A stretch of 64,000 bases of DNA from Marisediminicola sp040546025 (GCF_040546025.1 NZ_JBEPNA010000004.1:1-64000), one strand, 5' to 3'. Numbered from the stretch's first letter, positions 7,715-16,561 are shown. The notes: generated by a model not told the origin, from the letters alone. Program-made: numbers and translations.

Positions 7715-8314
7715 ATGTTCAACAAACGCACACTCATCGCGGTCGTCGGCGTCCTCGCCGCCTCCCTCACCCTCAGCGCCTGTTCCACGGCCAGCACCGA
7801 CACGGGAGACAACTCCCCCGGATCGTCATCCGACGCCTCCGCGACCTTCAACGACCAGGACGTGATGTTCGCCCAGTCCATGGTCGTGCACCACAGTCAG
7901 GCCATCGATATGGCGCAGGTGATTCTCGATAAGGACGGCATCGACCCGCGTGTCACCGAACTCGCGCAGGACATCAAAGATGCCCAGGGGCCCGAGATCG
8001 ACCAGCTGAACGGCTTCCTCGAGCAGTGGGACGCACCGGCCGACATGGAGGGCATGGACGGCATGGACGGCATGGACGGCATGTCCGGCGTGATGTCGGA
8101 GCAGGACATGGCGGACCTAGAAGCCGCCACCGGCACTGAGGCAAGCCGGCTGTTCCTCGAGCAGATGACCGTGCACCACGAGGGCGCGGTCGAGATGGCG
8201 CAGGTGCAGGTTGATGAGGGCCAGGATCCGGATGCCACGGCTCTCGCCGAGAAGATCATCAAGGACCAGAACGCCGAGCTCGAGCTAATGGACGAGCTTC
8301 TCGCGACGCTGTAG
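7715..8314 (+). CDS. DUF305 family lipoprotein, methionine-rich
   Basis: 199 residues from the ATG at 7715; an in-frame TTG at 7700 is less likely. The signal peptide ends in the lipobox LSAC (Cys23). Two DUF305 repeats follow, each with the family's double histidine: MVVHHSQAIDMAQ and MTVHHEGAVEMAQ. Between them is a Met-rich run, GMDGMDGMDGM, of the kind that binds Cu(I). DUF305 proteins are ferritin-like helical bundles, frequent in copper-resistance islands. The protein should sit on the outer face of the membrane. A hairpin after its stop may end the transcript. Confidence 0.88.
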   Translation: MFNKRTLIAVVGVLAASLTLSACSTASTDTGDNSPGSSSDASATFNDQDVMFAQSMVVHHSQAIDMAQVILDKDGIDPRVTELAQDIKDAQGPEIDQLNGFLEQWDAPADMEGMDGMDGMDGMSGVMSEQDMADLEAATGTEASRLFLEQMTVHHEGAVEMAQVQVDEGQDPDATALAEKIIKDQNAELELMDELLATL

Positions 8315-8343
8315 GCACCAGCGTCGCTCTACGACGCCGCATC

Positions 8344-8375
8344 GGGGTCGCCGTGATTCACCGCTCGGCGACCCC
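8344..8375 (+). terminator. Hairpin after the DUF305 gene, possible terminator
   Basis: GGGGTCGCCG (8344-8353) and CGGCGACCCC (8366-8375) form a perfect 10-bp stem with a 12-nt loop, 30 bp after the DUF305 stop. There is no T-run after it, as is usual in actinobacteria. Its presence argues against the GTG at 8353 as the next gene's start. Confidence 0.5.
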
Positions 8376-8424
8376 TCCCTCGCAGTTCGCACGCACCACG
8401 GTGCGTCGATTCCCAAGGATGTCA

Positions 8425-9372
8425 ATGAAATCCCCAGCACCACGACCATTCACCCGCTCGCTCACCACGCGCGTCGCCGCGATCGGCGTCCTCACTCTCT
8501 CGCTCACGGCCTGCGCCGGTTCGAATCCTCCTGGTGCGGGCGCGCCTGATTCTGAGCTGCCGCCACAGTCCGAGCCCGCGGTATTCGGACATGTCCACGG
8601 TCTCGACGTCGACTCTGTCACCGGTGTCGCCTATGCCGCGACCCACGGTGGCCTGTTCGAACTTCCCCCTGCCGGTGCGACCCCGATCGCGGCCGCCGAC
8701 CTCGGTGGCCCGATCGCCGGTCGCGCCCAGGACACGATGGGGTTCACGATCAATGGGCGGCAGATGTTCGGATCCGGACACCCCGATCCCGCCGAACAGT
8801 CCACCGCCCCGAACCTCGGCTTCATCACGAGCAACGACAGCTCCCAGACCTGGCAGACCCTGTCGCTCGGCGGCGAAGCCGACCTCCATGACATCGAGGT
8901 GGTCCGCGACGCGGCAGGCGCCCTGAGCGTGTATGCCGTCGATGCCAGCACCGGACAGATCACGACCAGCACTGACGGAGGAGTGACCTGGCGCTCGGGC
9001 GCGGACGTCATCATGCGCGATCTCACTGCTGACCCAGCATCCGGCACCGTATACGCGACCACCGAGCAAGGCCTCGCGGCGAGCGACGACGACGGCGCAA
9101 CCTTCGAGGTCGACCCCGACGCCCCGGTGCTGTACCTCATCGACTGGATCGATGGCCCGTCGGCTGACGGATTGGTCGGAGTCGACCTCGACGGAACGGT
9201 GTGGACGAGGATCGGCGCCGATGGCTGGCAGGAGAGGGGGTCGGTCTCCGGCGATGTCGAGGCCATGGCCTACTCCCCCGTTCCGGAACCCGTGCTGCTG
9301 GTGGCGGATGCGCGAGGCATCGTCACCAGCGACAATTTCGGTGCCACCTGGCAGGCGGTGGTGGAACGATGA
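8425..9372 (+). CDS. F510_1955-family (sialidase-like beta-propeller) lipoprotein
   Basis: 315 residues from the ATG at 8425, chosen because AAGGA lies 6 nt upstream. The signal peptide ends in the lipobox LTAC (Cys30), so it is a surface lipoprotein. The body has beta-propeller repeats, including VFGHVHGLDVD at the start of the mature protein, Asp-box-like TSTDGGVTWRSG and ASDDDGATFEV, and a final TSDNFGATWQ. This matches the F510_1955 glycosylhydrolase-like family seen in actinobacterial metal islands; no glycosidase activity has been shown by the sequence itself. Its stop overlaps the lgt start (ATGA), so the two are translationally coupled. Confidence 0.75.
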   Translation: MKSPAPRPFTRSLTTRVAAIGVLTLSLTACAGSNPPGAGAPDSELPPQSEPAVFGHVHGLDVDSVTGVAYAATHGGLFELPPAGATPIAAADLGGPIAGRAQDTMGFTINGRQMFGSGHPDPAEQSTAPNLGFITSNDSSQTWQTLSLGGEADLHDIEVVRDAAGALSVYAVDASTGQITTSTDGGVTWRSGADVIMRDLTADPASGTVYATTEQGLAASDDDGATFEVDPDAPVLYLIDWIDGPSADGLVGVDLDGTVWTRIGADGWQERGSVSGDVEAMAYSPVPEPVLLVADARGIVTSDNFGATWQAVVER

Positions 9373-10268
9373 CGATCCTTCCGTTTCTGATCCCCAGCCC
9401 TGAGATCAGCTATTTCGATTTGGGGCCTGTCCGCATCCGTTTCTATGCCTTGTTCATCCTCGCCGGCATCGTCGCGGCCGCCTGGATCACGTCCCGCCGC
9501 CTGAAAAAGGCGGGCGCCAACAGCGAGGCAGCCCTGGATGTCGTGATGTGGGCCGTGGTGTTCGGCATCGTCGGCGCTCGGATCTATCACGTGCTCACCC
9601 ATCCGGCCGACTATTTCTTCCCCGGCGCCGACCTTCTGAGAACGCTCTACATCTGGGAGGGCGGCATCGCCATCTTCGGTGCCGTGACCTTCGGCGCCAT
9701 CGGCATCTACATCGGAACGAGGCGTGCCGGGATCCCGTTCCTCACTTACGCCGACGCCCTTGTGCCGGGACTTCTGCTGGCGCAGGCAATCGGACGGCTC
9801 GGCAACTACTTCAATCAAGAGCTGTTCGGCACACCCACGACGCTGCCGTGGGGATTGCAGATCGACCCGACCGGCGCGGCATTCCCTGCGGGGCTTCCGG
9901 CAGACACCCTGTTCCACCCGCTGTTCCTCTACGAACTGTTGTGGAACCTCGTCGGGGTGGGCGTGATCCTGCTCGCCTCGCGACGGAAATCGATCGGGAG
10001 CGGAGTCGCACTCGGCACCTACCTGATCTGGTACGGCATCGGTCGCGCCTGGTTCGAGTCGTTCCGCCTCGACCCGACCGAACTAGAGATCTTCGGCATC
10101 AAGGCGAACATCATCACCGCCATCATCGCCGCCGCCGTGGGGATCGCAATCATCATCGTCCAGAATCGGCGCGAGAGGAAGCATCCGGATGCCCCCTCTC
10201 TCGGCGTCGAAGCGGGGCCCGTTCGCAGCGAGCCCGCACCGACCGACCCGCCGGAGCGAGCCGGGTAA
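9369..10268 (+). CDS. lgt: Prolipoprotein diacylglyceryl transferase, probably an accessory copy
   Basis: 299 residues, starting at the ATG that overlaps the previous stop. Lgt moves diacylglycerol from phosphatidylglycerol to the lipobox cysteine of preprolipoproteins in the membrane. Seen here are FYALFILAG with the early Tyr, the loop YIWEGGIAIFG, the family signature GRLGNYFNQE (142-151), HPLFLYELLWN and several membrane helices. It sits in one operon with a lipoprotein and just after another, so it may serve them. Housekeeping lgt is normally next to trp genes in actinobacteria, so this is probably a second copy carried by the island. That is inference, because the rest of the genome is not visible. 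Confidence 0.93.
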   Translation: MTILPFLIPSPEISYFDLGPVRIRFYALFILAGIVAAAWITSRRLKKAGANSEAALDVVMWAVVFGIVGARIYHVLTHPADYFFPGADLLRTLYIWEGGIAIFGAVTFGAIGIYIGTRRAGIPFLTYADALVPGLLLAQAIGRLGNYFNQELFGTPTTLPWGLQIDPTGAAFPAGLPADTLFHPLFLYELLWNLVGVGVILLASRRKSIGSGVALGTYLIWYGIGRAWFESFRLDPTELEIFGIKANIITAIIAAAVGIAIIIVQNRRERKHPDAPSLGVEAGPVRSEPAPTDPPERAG

Positions 10269-10524
10269 TGGGAGTAATGGGGTGCCCCGCTCTGGTCTTC
10301 GCCCACACCAATCTTTACTGGAGCTTCCCGACAGCCCCCGGTCGAACTGGCACGGTTGTGCCGACGGAAGCGTCGAGTTCACACGGAGAGAATCTCGGGC
10401 GAGATAAGGCCTCCACTCACGGACCCCTCGGGCCATAGGCCAACTCGTGGCATCCACCGCGACCCTCGACAGAACGCGAGCTCCGGACGCGTCTTACGGG
10501 AACAGATCGTGTCGAATCTGGCTG

Positions 10525-11226
10525 TCAGTGCGCGGCAAGACGGCGGCCCCGGATAAGCAGCCAGAAGATCATCGTCACTTCACCCACGAACAGGAACTGG
10601 GCGAAGACTGCGGTGAAACCAGCAACGAAGACCATGCCGACGGCATCCGCAAGATATCCGGCGCCGGCCACGGCGAGCAGGATGCCGACGACCTTCGCCA
10701 TGAAGCCAGCACGGAATGCCAGATAGCCGACGAGCAGCAGGGAGGCACCGAACAGGCCCAGGCTGATGACCCAGATTGTGGTGAACGACTCCAATACCGG
10801 CAGTGCGGTCTCCGGATCGCCGAGCATTGAGAACCCGACCACCAGCCGGCTGATGGCCACCAGTAGGAGCACGGCATAAACAGTTCTTATCCAGGCAGCT
10901 GCCGCGGAGAGGCGGCGGCTCACGGGCTTGAACAGTGTGTACAGGGCTCCCGCCACGATGATGTCGAGTAGGGCAACGACGACGAAGCTCGCCACGCCAG
11001 AGAAGAAGAGGAGCGGGGAGCCAGAGATGTTTCGTGCGGTCTCGACGGCGTCTCCCGGGATGACGAGGGGCACCAGCGCACCAAAATTACCGAAGCCGCC
11101 CAGCACCGCCATGAGTGCGAGTGCGACCCCCGCGACGAGCGCCGCGGTGCGCGGCGACCATGCGGTGAATCCCATCGGGGTGGGAGGCACTGCGGCCCTG
11201 GTTGAGTCGAGTGTGGAGTGATTCAT
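10525..11226 (-). CDS. DUF4386 family membrane protein
   Basis: 233 residues with six to seven hydrophobic segments. It contains the DUF4386 features of an early helix followed by a loop, a long helix ASFVVVALLDIIVAGALYTLF, a PVSRRLS turn, and a conserved GLFGASLLLVGYLAFRAGF region. Function unknown. It is divergent from the TetR gene at 11310, and the gap contains several CTTAC-N3-GTA sites, so it is very probably repressed by that regulator. The same layout recurs at 17.2-18.5 kb. Confidence 0.8.
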   Translation of the reverse strand: MNHSTLDSTRAAVPPTPMGFTAWSPRTAALVAGVALALMAVLGGFGNFGALVPLVIPGDAVETARNISGSPLLFFSGVASFVVVALLDIIVAGALYTLFKPVSRRLSAAAAWIRTVYAVLLLVAISRLVVGFSMLGDPETALPVLESFTTIWVISLGLFGASLLLVGYLAFRAGFMAKVVGILLAVAGAGYLADAVGMVFVAGFTAVFAQFLFVGEVTMIFWLLIRGRRLAAH

Positions 11227-11234
11227 TTCTCATC

Positions 11235-11282
11235 CTTACGTTGTATGTTTACGGTGTAAGTAAAATAAGGCTACATGGTAAG
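11235..11282. promoter_or_regulatory. Putative TetR operator cluster between DUF4386 and tetR
   Basis: Three sites of the type CTTAC-N3-GTAWG lie in the 83-bp divergent gap: CTTACGTTGTATG at 11235-11247, the complement of CTTACACCGTAAA at 11248-11260, and the complement of CTTACCATGTAG at 11271-11282. The same core occurs upstream of the other two TetR genes of this family in the window. Autoregulation plus control of the DUF4386 gene is the likely use. Confidence 0.6.
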
Positions 11283-11309
11283 GTTGTCAATGGACGAGAT
11301 CGGGGAACC

Positions 11310-12029
11310 ATGGAAAAGCCATCGGACACGGTGGGTGCGACGTCGCGAGGGCGGCTGAACCGAGAGCGAGTGCTCAGCGCATCCATTGCTCTTGCCGACC
11401 GCACGGGCATTGACTCACTCACGATGCGGAGACTCGGCGAGGAGCTCGGAGTCGAGGCGATGTCGCTCTATAACCATGTCGCGAACAAGGAAGACCTGCT
11501 CAATCGCATGGTCGACGCGGTCTTCAACGAGATAGAGCTGCCGTCGCACAGCGACGATTGGAAGACGGCGATGCGCAAGCGGTCGGTTTCCTTCCGAGCC
11601 GTCCTGTCCCGCCATCCCTGGGCCACAGGCCTGAAGGACTCCGGAACGAATCCCGGCCCATCCACTCTGCGACATCACGACCGGGTGATCGGTACTCTTC
11701 GAAATGCAGGATTCTCGATCGCGATGGCGGCCCACGCGTTTTCAGCATTGGATAGCTACATCTACGGCTTTGCCATGCAGGAGAAAATCCTTCCGTTCAC
11801 GACCGAGGACGAGACGGCAGCGATGGCGCACGTCATGCTCGCCCAGCTTCCAGCCAACGAGTATCCCTACCTCGCCGAGCTGACGGCGAATCATGTTCTC
11901 AAACCCGGATACAACTACGGCGACGAATTTCCGCTCGGCCTCGAGCTCATCCTCGACGGCCTCGAACGGTGGCTCGAGCAACACGTGCCGGAGCAGGAGA
12001 CTGACTCGGCACGATCACCAGATTCTTGA
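11310..12029 (+). CDS. TetR/AcrR family regulator with tetracycline-repressor-type C-terminal domain
   Basis: 239 residues from the ATG at 11310, preceded by GGGGA. The N-terminal helix-turn-helix covers about residues 14-62 (LTMRRLGEELGVEAMSLYNH). The C-terminal domain has the TetR_C pattern with HPWATGL, HAFSALDSYIYGFA and FPLGLELILDGLERWL. It should be a dimeric repressor that releases DNA on binding a small hydrophobic ligand. It is divergent from a DUF4386 gene with shared operators. Two relatives lie at 17178 and, broken, at 19499. Confidence 0.9.
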   Translation: MEKPSDTVGATSRGRLNRERVLSASIALADRTGIDSLTMRRLGEELGVEAMSLYNHVANKEDLLNRMVDAVFNEIELPSHSDDWKTAMRKRSVSFRAVLSRHPWATGLKDSGTNPGPSTLRHHDRVIGTLRNAGFSIAMAAHAFSALDSYIYGFAMQEKILPFTTEDETAAMAHVMLAQLPANEYPYLAELTANHVLKPGYNYGDEFPLGLELILDGLERWLEQHVPEQETDSARSPDS

Positions 12030-12045
12030 CGTCGGGACGACGTCA
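12027..12045 (+). terminator. Short hairpin at the end of tetR
   Basis: TGACGTC-GGGAC-GACGTCA is a perfect 7-bp stem that includes the tetR stop codon, followed by TTGAA. It may be a weak terminator. Confidence 0.3.
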
Positions 12046-12175
12046 TTGAACGATCGGGGCGAGATCTCCGGCCCGATATGCGTCAATTTATCGAGATCAG
12101 CACGTGGCGGCTCAGCCTTGTACATGCCCGCATGCGAAATTACGCTGGATCACGAATGGGGGAACTGAGGAATAG

Positions 12176-13093
12176 ATGGCAACCAACCAGTCGACACAGA
12201 ATCGAAACTTCACCATTACCCGGACCGTCGCTGCGTCCCGCCATGCCGTGTTCACAGCATGGACCGACCCCGAGCACCTCGCCTGGTTCTATAACCCCGA
12301 CATGCCCACGCCCACCGGCCCCATCGAAGTCGACCTTCGAGTCGCGGGAACCTGGTCGCAGCACATGGTCGTCAACGACGACCTGAGCTACCCGACCGGT
12401 GGGATCTATCTGGAAATCGTTCCCGACGAACGACTTGTCTTTCGGTGGGGAGCAGTCGGTGGCTGGCCAGAACTCGACGGCGAGAATGAACTTACTGCCC
12501 CTGTTGTCACTGTGCAGCTCAACGAGCTCGGCACAGAAACGGAGCTTGTGCTCACCGTTCAATTTTCAGAGCATCTCGACATCGACGACGTGCGAGACCA
12601 GATACTCGGCGGTATTCGGGATGGGTGGGAGGCCACCATCGACCGGGTCAACGCCAGCACAGCACTAGCCGCCAAGTCGGACCCCGGGCGCAGCGCGGGG
12701 CCCCAGATTTATGTTCTTTTCCCCGGAACAGCGCGGGAAGCGCTGACCTTTTACGCGGATGTGTTCGGGGGCGAGCTCTCCTTGCACACGTACGAAGACT
12801 TCGGCAGGAGCGACGGCGCGCCAAGCTCCATAGCTCATGGAATGCTCGATGGCACAGTGGCTCTGGCGGGAGCGGATGCAGCCGCAGGCCAAACCGCTGT
12901 CCGACTCGAAGGCATCATGCTCTCGTTGCTCGGAACCGCCGCACCGGCAGTGCTTCATGGGTGGTTCGACAAACTCTCCATCAACGGGACCGTCGTCGAT
13001 CCCCTCGCGCCAAAGCCGTGGGGCGCATCGGATGGCCAGGTCATTGATCGTCATGGCCTTCACTGGCTCATCGGATACGAGCCGGAGGCATAA
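12176..13093 (+). CDS. SRPBCC (AHSA1-type) and VOC (PhnB-type) fusion protein
   Basis: 305 residues with two domains. Residues 1-155 form an SRPBCC/Aha1-like domain: ITRTVAASRHAVFTAWTDPE, then GTWSQHM and ending in GWEATIDRVN. Residues about 172-300 form a vicinal oxygen chelate domain of the PhnB type: QIYVLFPGTAREALTFYADV, FGGELSLHTYEDFG, GTVALAGADA and the closing PWGASDGQVIDRHGLHWLIG. Both domains bind small hydrophobic molecules or metals and are usually separate proteins. The fusion suggests a joint ligand-handling role. GAGGA precedes the ATG. It lies downstream of tetR with a 146-bp gap, so a shared ligand is possible but unproven. Confidence 0.85.
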   Translation: MATNQSTQNRNFTITRTVAASRHAVFTAWTDPEHLAWFYNPDMPTPTGPIEVDLRVAGTWSQHMVVNDDLSYPTGGIYLEIVPDERLVFRWGAVGGWPELDGENELTAPVVTVQLNELGTETELVLTVQFSEHLDIDDVRDQILGGIRDGWEATIDRVNASTALAAKSDPGRSAGPQIYVLFPGTAREALTFYADVFGGELSLHTYEDFGRSDGAPSSIAHGMLDGTVALAGADAAAGQTAVRLEGIMLSLLGTAAPAVLHGWFDKLSINGTVVDPLAPKPWGASDGQVIDRHGLHWLIGYEPEA

Positions 13094-13226
13094 GCGACGC
13101 GAAATTGCGTGCTGAGCTGGCGAGCGAACGGAATCTGTGATTCGAACACTCGACGGACTGTGGGGGCATGCGGACCCGCCGCGCCGCGCTCTGAAATGAC
13201 CGCGCCCCTGCCGGACATGACCCAGT

Positions 13227-13802
13227 ATGAGCGTTGTGACCGACACCGAGCGCGAGAAGCGGATGCGCAACCTTCTCGTGCTCGTCGCCGATCCCGTGCG
13301 CCGCTACCTGCACCGCCGCACCGACTCCGCGACGGCCGACGACGTGCTCGGCGACACCCTGCTGGTGTGCTGGCGCCGCCTCGACGAGGTGCCAGAGGAC
13401 GCACTCCCCTGGGCGATTGTCGTCGCTCGGCAGTGCCTCAGCAACGCCCAGCGCGCCGAGCGTCGCCGCACCCGTCTCATCGGCCGCATCATCGCCATCG
13501 ATCCGCCGCCGGCCGCTGCGGACGACAACCCCGCAGCATCCGCGGCCGACGGCACCACGAACGACGCCCGCGTGGCCACCGCCCTCGCCGGCCTGCGCCG
13601 CGACGACGCGGAGATCCTGCGCCTGTGGGCGTGGGACGAACTGACGAGTCCGCAGCTTGCCGTGGTGCTCGGCATCAGCGCGAACGCCGCGGCGATCCGC
13701 CTTCACCGCGCGAAGGCGCGCCTCAAGCAGGAGCTCCTGAAATCCGACAACCCGACCGGACATGTATCCCATGACGAAGGGAGCACCGATGCACGACGAT
13801 GA
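13227..13802 (+). CDS. ECF-type RNA polymerase sigma factor
   Basis: 191 residues. Sigma region 2 spans about 10-70, with RNLLVLVADPVRRYLHRRTD and the -10-binding DVLGDTLLVCWRRLDEVPE. Region 4 spans about 115-165, with LRRDDAEILRLWAWDELTSPQLAVVLGIS and a recognition helix ANAAAIRLHRAKARLK. This is the architecture of group IV (ECF) sigma factors. The last 14 bp overlap the start of the next gene, which encodes a single-pass membrane protein in the usual place of an anti-sigma factor, so the pair should work together. Confidence 0.87.
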   Translation: MSVVTDTEREKRMRNLLVLVADPVRRYLHRRTDSATADDVLGDTLLVCWRRLDEVPEDALPWAIVVARQCLSNAQRAERRRTRLIGRIIAIDPPPAAADDNPAASAADGTTNDARVATALAGLRRDDAEILRLWAWDELTSPQLAVVLGISANAAAIRLHRAKARLKQELLKSDNPTGHVSHDEGSTDARR

Positions 13803-14397
13803 CCGTGCGCTGCGCGATCAGTTGCGCGCCGCCGATCCGGCCCGCGCGCTGCCCCCTGCCTCACCGACGTGGCTCGACCACAGAATGGAGCAGATCATGA
13901 CCGACCAGTCCCCCACCACCACGCCCGCCACCCCCGAGGAGCCGAGACCCGCCTTCCGACGGTGGATGCCGGTAGTCGGTGGCGCCGCCGCCCTCGCCAT
14001 CGCCGCGGCAATCGTTGTGCCCCTCGCCCTTGGCGGCTCGAATCCCACGGTCGAGGCGCTGCAGCCTCCGCTGGGCGGAGGCCTCGCGAGCGGCAGTTGC
14101 CTCGCGCTCGAGCCAGCGACCGTCGCGGCGCAGGAGCAGGCGTTCGCCGCGACGGTGCTGGAGATCCAGGGCCAAACCGTTGTGCTGGAGGTCACAGAGC
14201 GCTTTGCCGGCGACGTCGCCGATCGCGTCGAGGTGACCCAGGTCGACGCGATGACCTCCGACTTCTCGAGTGTTCCCTTCGAAGTCGGCGACAGCTACCT
14301 GGTCGCCGCACTCGACGGAACTATCACCGGCTGCGGGGTCACCGGGGCTGACAGCGCCGAGCTCCGCGCCGTCTACGACGCGGCGTTCCCCGGCTGA
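13789..14397 (+). CDS. Single-pass membrane protein paired with the ECF sigma factor, possible anti-sigma
   Basis: 202 residues from the ATG at 13789, chosen for its GAAGGGAG site; earlier in-frame ATGs at 13762 and 13768 lack one. The cytoplasmic N terminus (1-60) ends in RRWMPVVGGAAALAIAAAIVV, one membrane segment. The external part holds two Cys (SGSCLALE and ITGCGVTG), which may form a disulfide. The cytoplasmic region starts DDDRALRDQLRAADPARALP, like leaders of ECF-associated membrane proteins, but I see no HxxxCxxC zinc anti-sigma motif. The anti-sigma role is inferred from the overlap with the sigma gene. Confidence 0.7.
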   Translation: MHDDDRALRDQLRAADPARALPPASPTWLDHRMEQIMTDQSPTTTPATPEEPRPAFRRWMPVVGGAAALAIAAAIVVPLALGGSNPTVEALQPPLGGGLASGSCLALEPATVAAQEQAFAATVLEIQGQTVVLEVTERFAGDVADRVEVTQVDAMTSDFSSVPFEVGDSYLVAALDGTITGCGVTGADSAELRAVYDAAFPG

Positions 14398-14589
14398 TCC
14401 GCGCCAGCGCGCGGAGGGCCGTAGCGGTCGTCGACTCCGACGCTGGGCCATGCGGGAGCAGCTCGCACACTGCCCCAACGATCCCGCTGTCGACTTCGTG
14501 GATCTTCGCGGCGAGCTTGCGAGCTTGGGCGCGGAAGTTCGGGTCGGTTACTGCGTGAAAAGCCGCGGCTGACCGGGCCGAACGCCACG

Positions 14590-15234
14590 TCAGTGGCCGC
14601 GCGTGGTGAGGGCCGGGCCGACGTGCGTGTCGACCCACGCGATAAGCGGCTCCACTGCGCGCCAGGTGTTCAGCACGTCGCTCGGAGGAATGTCGATCGG
14701 CATGCCCCGCAGGGCGGCGTAGTGCTTCAATCGCAGGAGATGGATCGCGGGGTGCGACGGATCCATACCGCGCGGCGCCGTCTTGAGCGCCGGCCCCGCA
14801 AGCTCGAAGCCGTTGTTCTCGAGCGCTCGGATGATCGAGTCGAGGTCGGCGGCGAGGTCCGGGTGCTCGGAGATCGCGGTTCGCGCGCGCTCGAGCTGGT
14901 CGCGCGAGGGGTCGTAGAGCCCGCGGCCCACCTCCAGTCGTTCGGTGTTGAGATGAAGGTAGACGCCGCCGACGGTCCCGGCCCACATGCTCGCATCGGT
15001 GCGATACGGATCCTTGTTTGCGCTGAAGCGTACGTCCCTGTTCGGGCGCATCACCTTGCCCTGACCGTAAACAGGCTCGGCCACCCCAAGCAGGTCTTCG
15101 AGCGGCTGACGGATGGCGCGCGCGTACTGGTCTCGATGCGCTTCGAAGTAGGCCTTGCTGTTGTCGGCGGCCAGTCCGGTGAGGAACGCCGCTGCCTCGG
15201 CAGTGAAGCTGGCGAGCGGACGAGCGTCGGTCAT
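14590..15234 (-). CDS. DUF2461 domain protein
   Basis: 214 residues from the ATG at 15234, supported by an AGAGGA site; the open frame runs further but with non-coding character. Matches DUF2461 (TIGR02453): FLTGLAADNSKAYFEAHRDQY near the N terminus, RPNRDVRFSANKDPYRTDAS, GVYLHLNTERLEVGRGLYDP, and the C-terminal LKHYAALRGMPIDIP. Function of the family is unknown. It is transcribed alone. The 190 bp after its stop contain a minus-strand frame with protein-like sequence (see findings). Confidence 0.88.
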   Translation of the reverse strand: MTDARPLASFTAEAAAFLTGLAADNSKAYFEAHRDQYARAIRQPLEDLLGVAEPVYGQGKVMRPNRDVRFSANKDPYRTDASMWAGTVGGVYLHLNTERLEVGRGLYDPSRDQLERARTAISEHPDLAADLDSIIRALENNGFELAGPALKTAPRGMDPSHPAIHLLRLKHYAALRGMPIDIPPSDVLNTWRAVEPLIAWVDTHVGPALTTRGH

Positions 15235-15510
15235 GAGGGATTCCTCTCGGCGCCGGCGCGTCGACGCGCGGCTGAGTTCTGGATGGAACGTACGGTAAAC
15301 GGCCCTGTTGACAGCGGACTGGAAGCGGCCTGCGTGAACGCCGGGCTCGGTGGGATGGATGCAGATGCCCCGCGATAGCGTCAACGTCCGCGAGGCCCTC
15401 GACCGCGCCGTTCGGTATCGGCGAACGTGGGGGCGATCGCTGCGGTCACCGAACCGATCCGGACGATCCTGGTCGACTCGTGGCACGCACCGCTGCTAAG
15501 TTCAAAAATT

Positions 15511-16515
15511 GTGCAGTCACTCCGGGACGCTGTAGACGCATTAGCGGATCGCACCGGATTCTCCGGGGTGGTCCGTCTCGACCGAGCGGGCGAGACCGAG
15601 TTCTCGGCAGCCTATGGGTTTGCCGACCGGGCCCACGGGATCCTCAACACCGTCGACACCCTGTTCGCGATCGCGAGCGGATCGAAGGGACTGACGGCGC
15701 TGCTCGTCATGGCCCTCGTTGAGAGCGGGACGTTCGAGCTTGCTACCCCTGCCCGTTCGTTGCTCGGGGCAGACCTTCCCCTAATCTCCGACGACGTCAC
15801 GATCGAGCAATTGCTGGCACACAGGTCAGGGATCGGCGACTACCTCGACGAGGACACCATCGAGAGCATCAGCGACTATGTGATGCCGGTCCCGGTGCAC
15901 GAACTCGCGTCGACCGAACAGTTCCTGCCGGTCCTCGGCGGGCACGAAACCGTGTTCCCCGCCGGCGAGCGGTTCCAATACAACAACGGCGGCTACGTCG
16001 TGCTCGCCTTGTTGACTGAACGTGCAACCGGCATCGACTTCCAGCAACTGGTTCGAACACTGGTGTGCGAACCGGCAGGCATGCTCGACACCGCGTTCCT
16101 GCGTTCCGATGAACTCCCGGGCCGCGCAGCACTGGGGTACGTCTTCGCCGACGGCCTGAAAACCAACGTGTTTCACCTTCCCGTGCTCGGCAACGGCGAC
16201 GGCGGCATCTACTCCACCGCGGCCGACCTCAGCGCTTTTTGGGACTCGCTCTTCGCCGGACGGATCGTCTCGCCTGAGGGCGTCGCCGAGATGGTTCGGC
16301 CTCGCAGCGACTGGCCGCAAGAGTCCAAGCGCTTCGGCCTCGGATTCCACCTGGACGCCACGGGAGACGGAGTTCAGCTGGAAGGGTACGACGCCGGCGT
16401 GTCATTCTCCAGCAGACACTACCCGTCGTCCGCAATGACCTATTCCGTCATGTCGAACTGGTCAGGGGGAGCCTGGCCGATCATGCGTCTCCTCGACGAA
16501 CGGCTCGGCATCTGA
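15511..16515 (+). CDS. Serine hydrolase, beta-lactamase class C family
   Basis: 334 residues from the GTG at 15511. The frame stays open upstream to 15427, but the sequence before 15511 is not family-like. The catalytic Ser-x-x-Lys is SGSK (56-59) and the Tyr-x-Asn motif is YNN (157-159). LLAHRSGIGDYL and GDGGIYSTAADLSAFWDSLF are typical of the AmpC/esterase/DD-peptidase group. There is no signal peptide, so it is probably a cytoplasmic esterase or peptidase-like enzyme. A TAAGTT box at 15497-15502, 8 nt before the GTG, suggests a leaderless transcript. Confidence 0.85.
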   Translation: MQSLRDAVDALADRTGFSGVVRLDRAGETEFSAAYGFADRAHGILNTVDTLFAIASGSKGLTALLVMALVESGTFELATPARSLLGADLPLISDDVTIEQLLAHRSGIGDYLDEDTIESISDYVMPVPVHELASTEQFLPVLGGHETVFPAGERFQYNNGGYVVLALLTERATGIDFQQLVRTLVCEPAGMLDTAFLRSDELPGRAALGYVFADGLKTNVFHLPVLGNGDGGIYSTAADLSAFWDSLFAGRIVSPEGVAEMVRPRSDWPQESKRFGLGFHLDATGDGVQLEGYDAGVSFSSRHYPSSAMTYSVMSNWSGGAWPIMRLLDERLGI

Positions 16516-16561
16516 CGCATCCTGCCTGCGGGCCCTCTCATCGATTCTCGCCGACCACATC

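Noticed and set aside
8516..8528. GGTTCGAATCC, an exact T-loop sequence of a tRNA
   Set aside because: It lies inside the F510_1955-type gene, the flanking bases cannot form a T stem or acceptor stem, and the reading frame there encodes the start of the mature lipoprotein.
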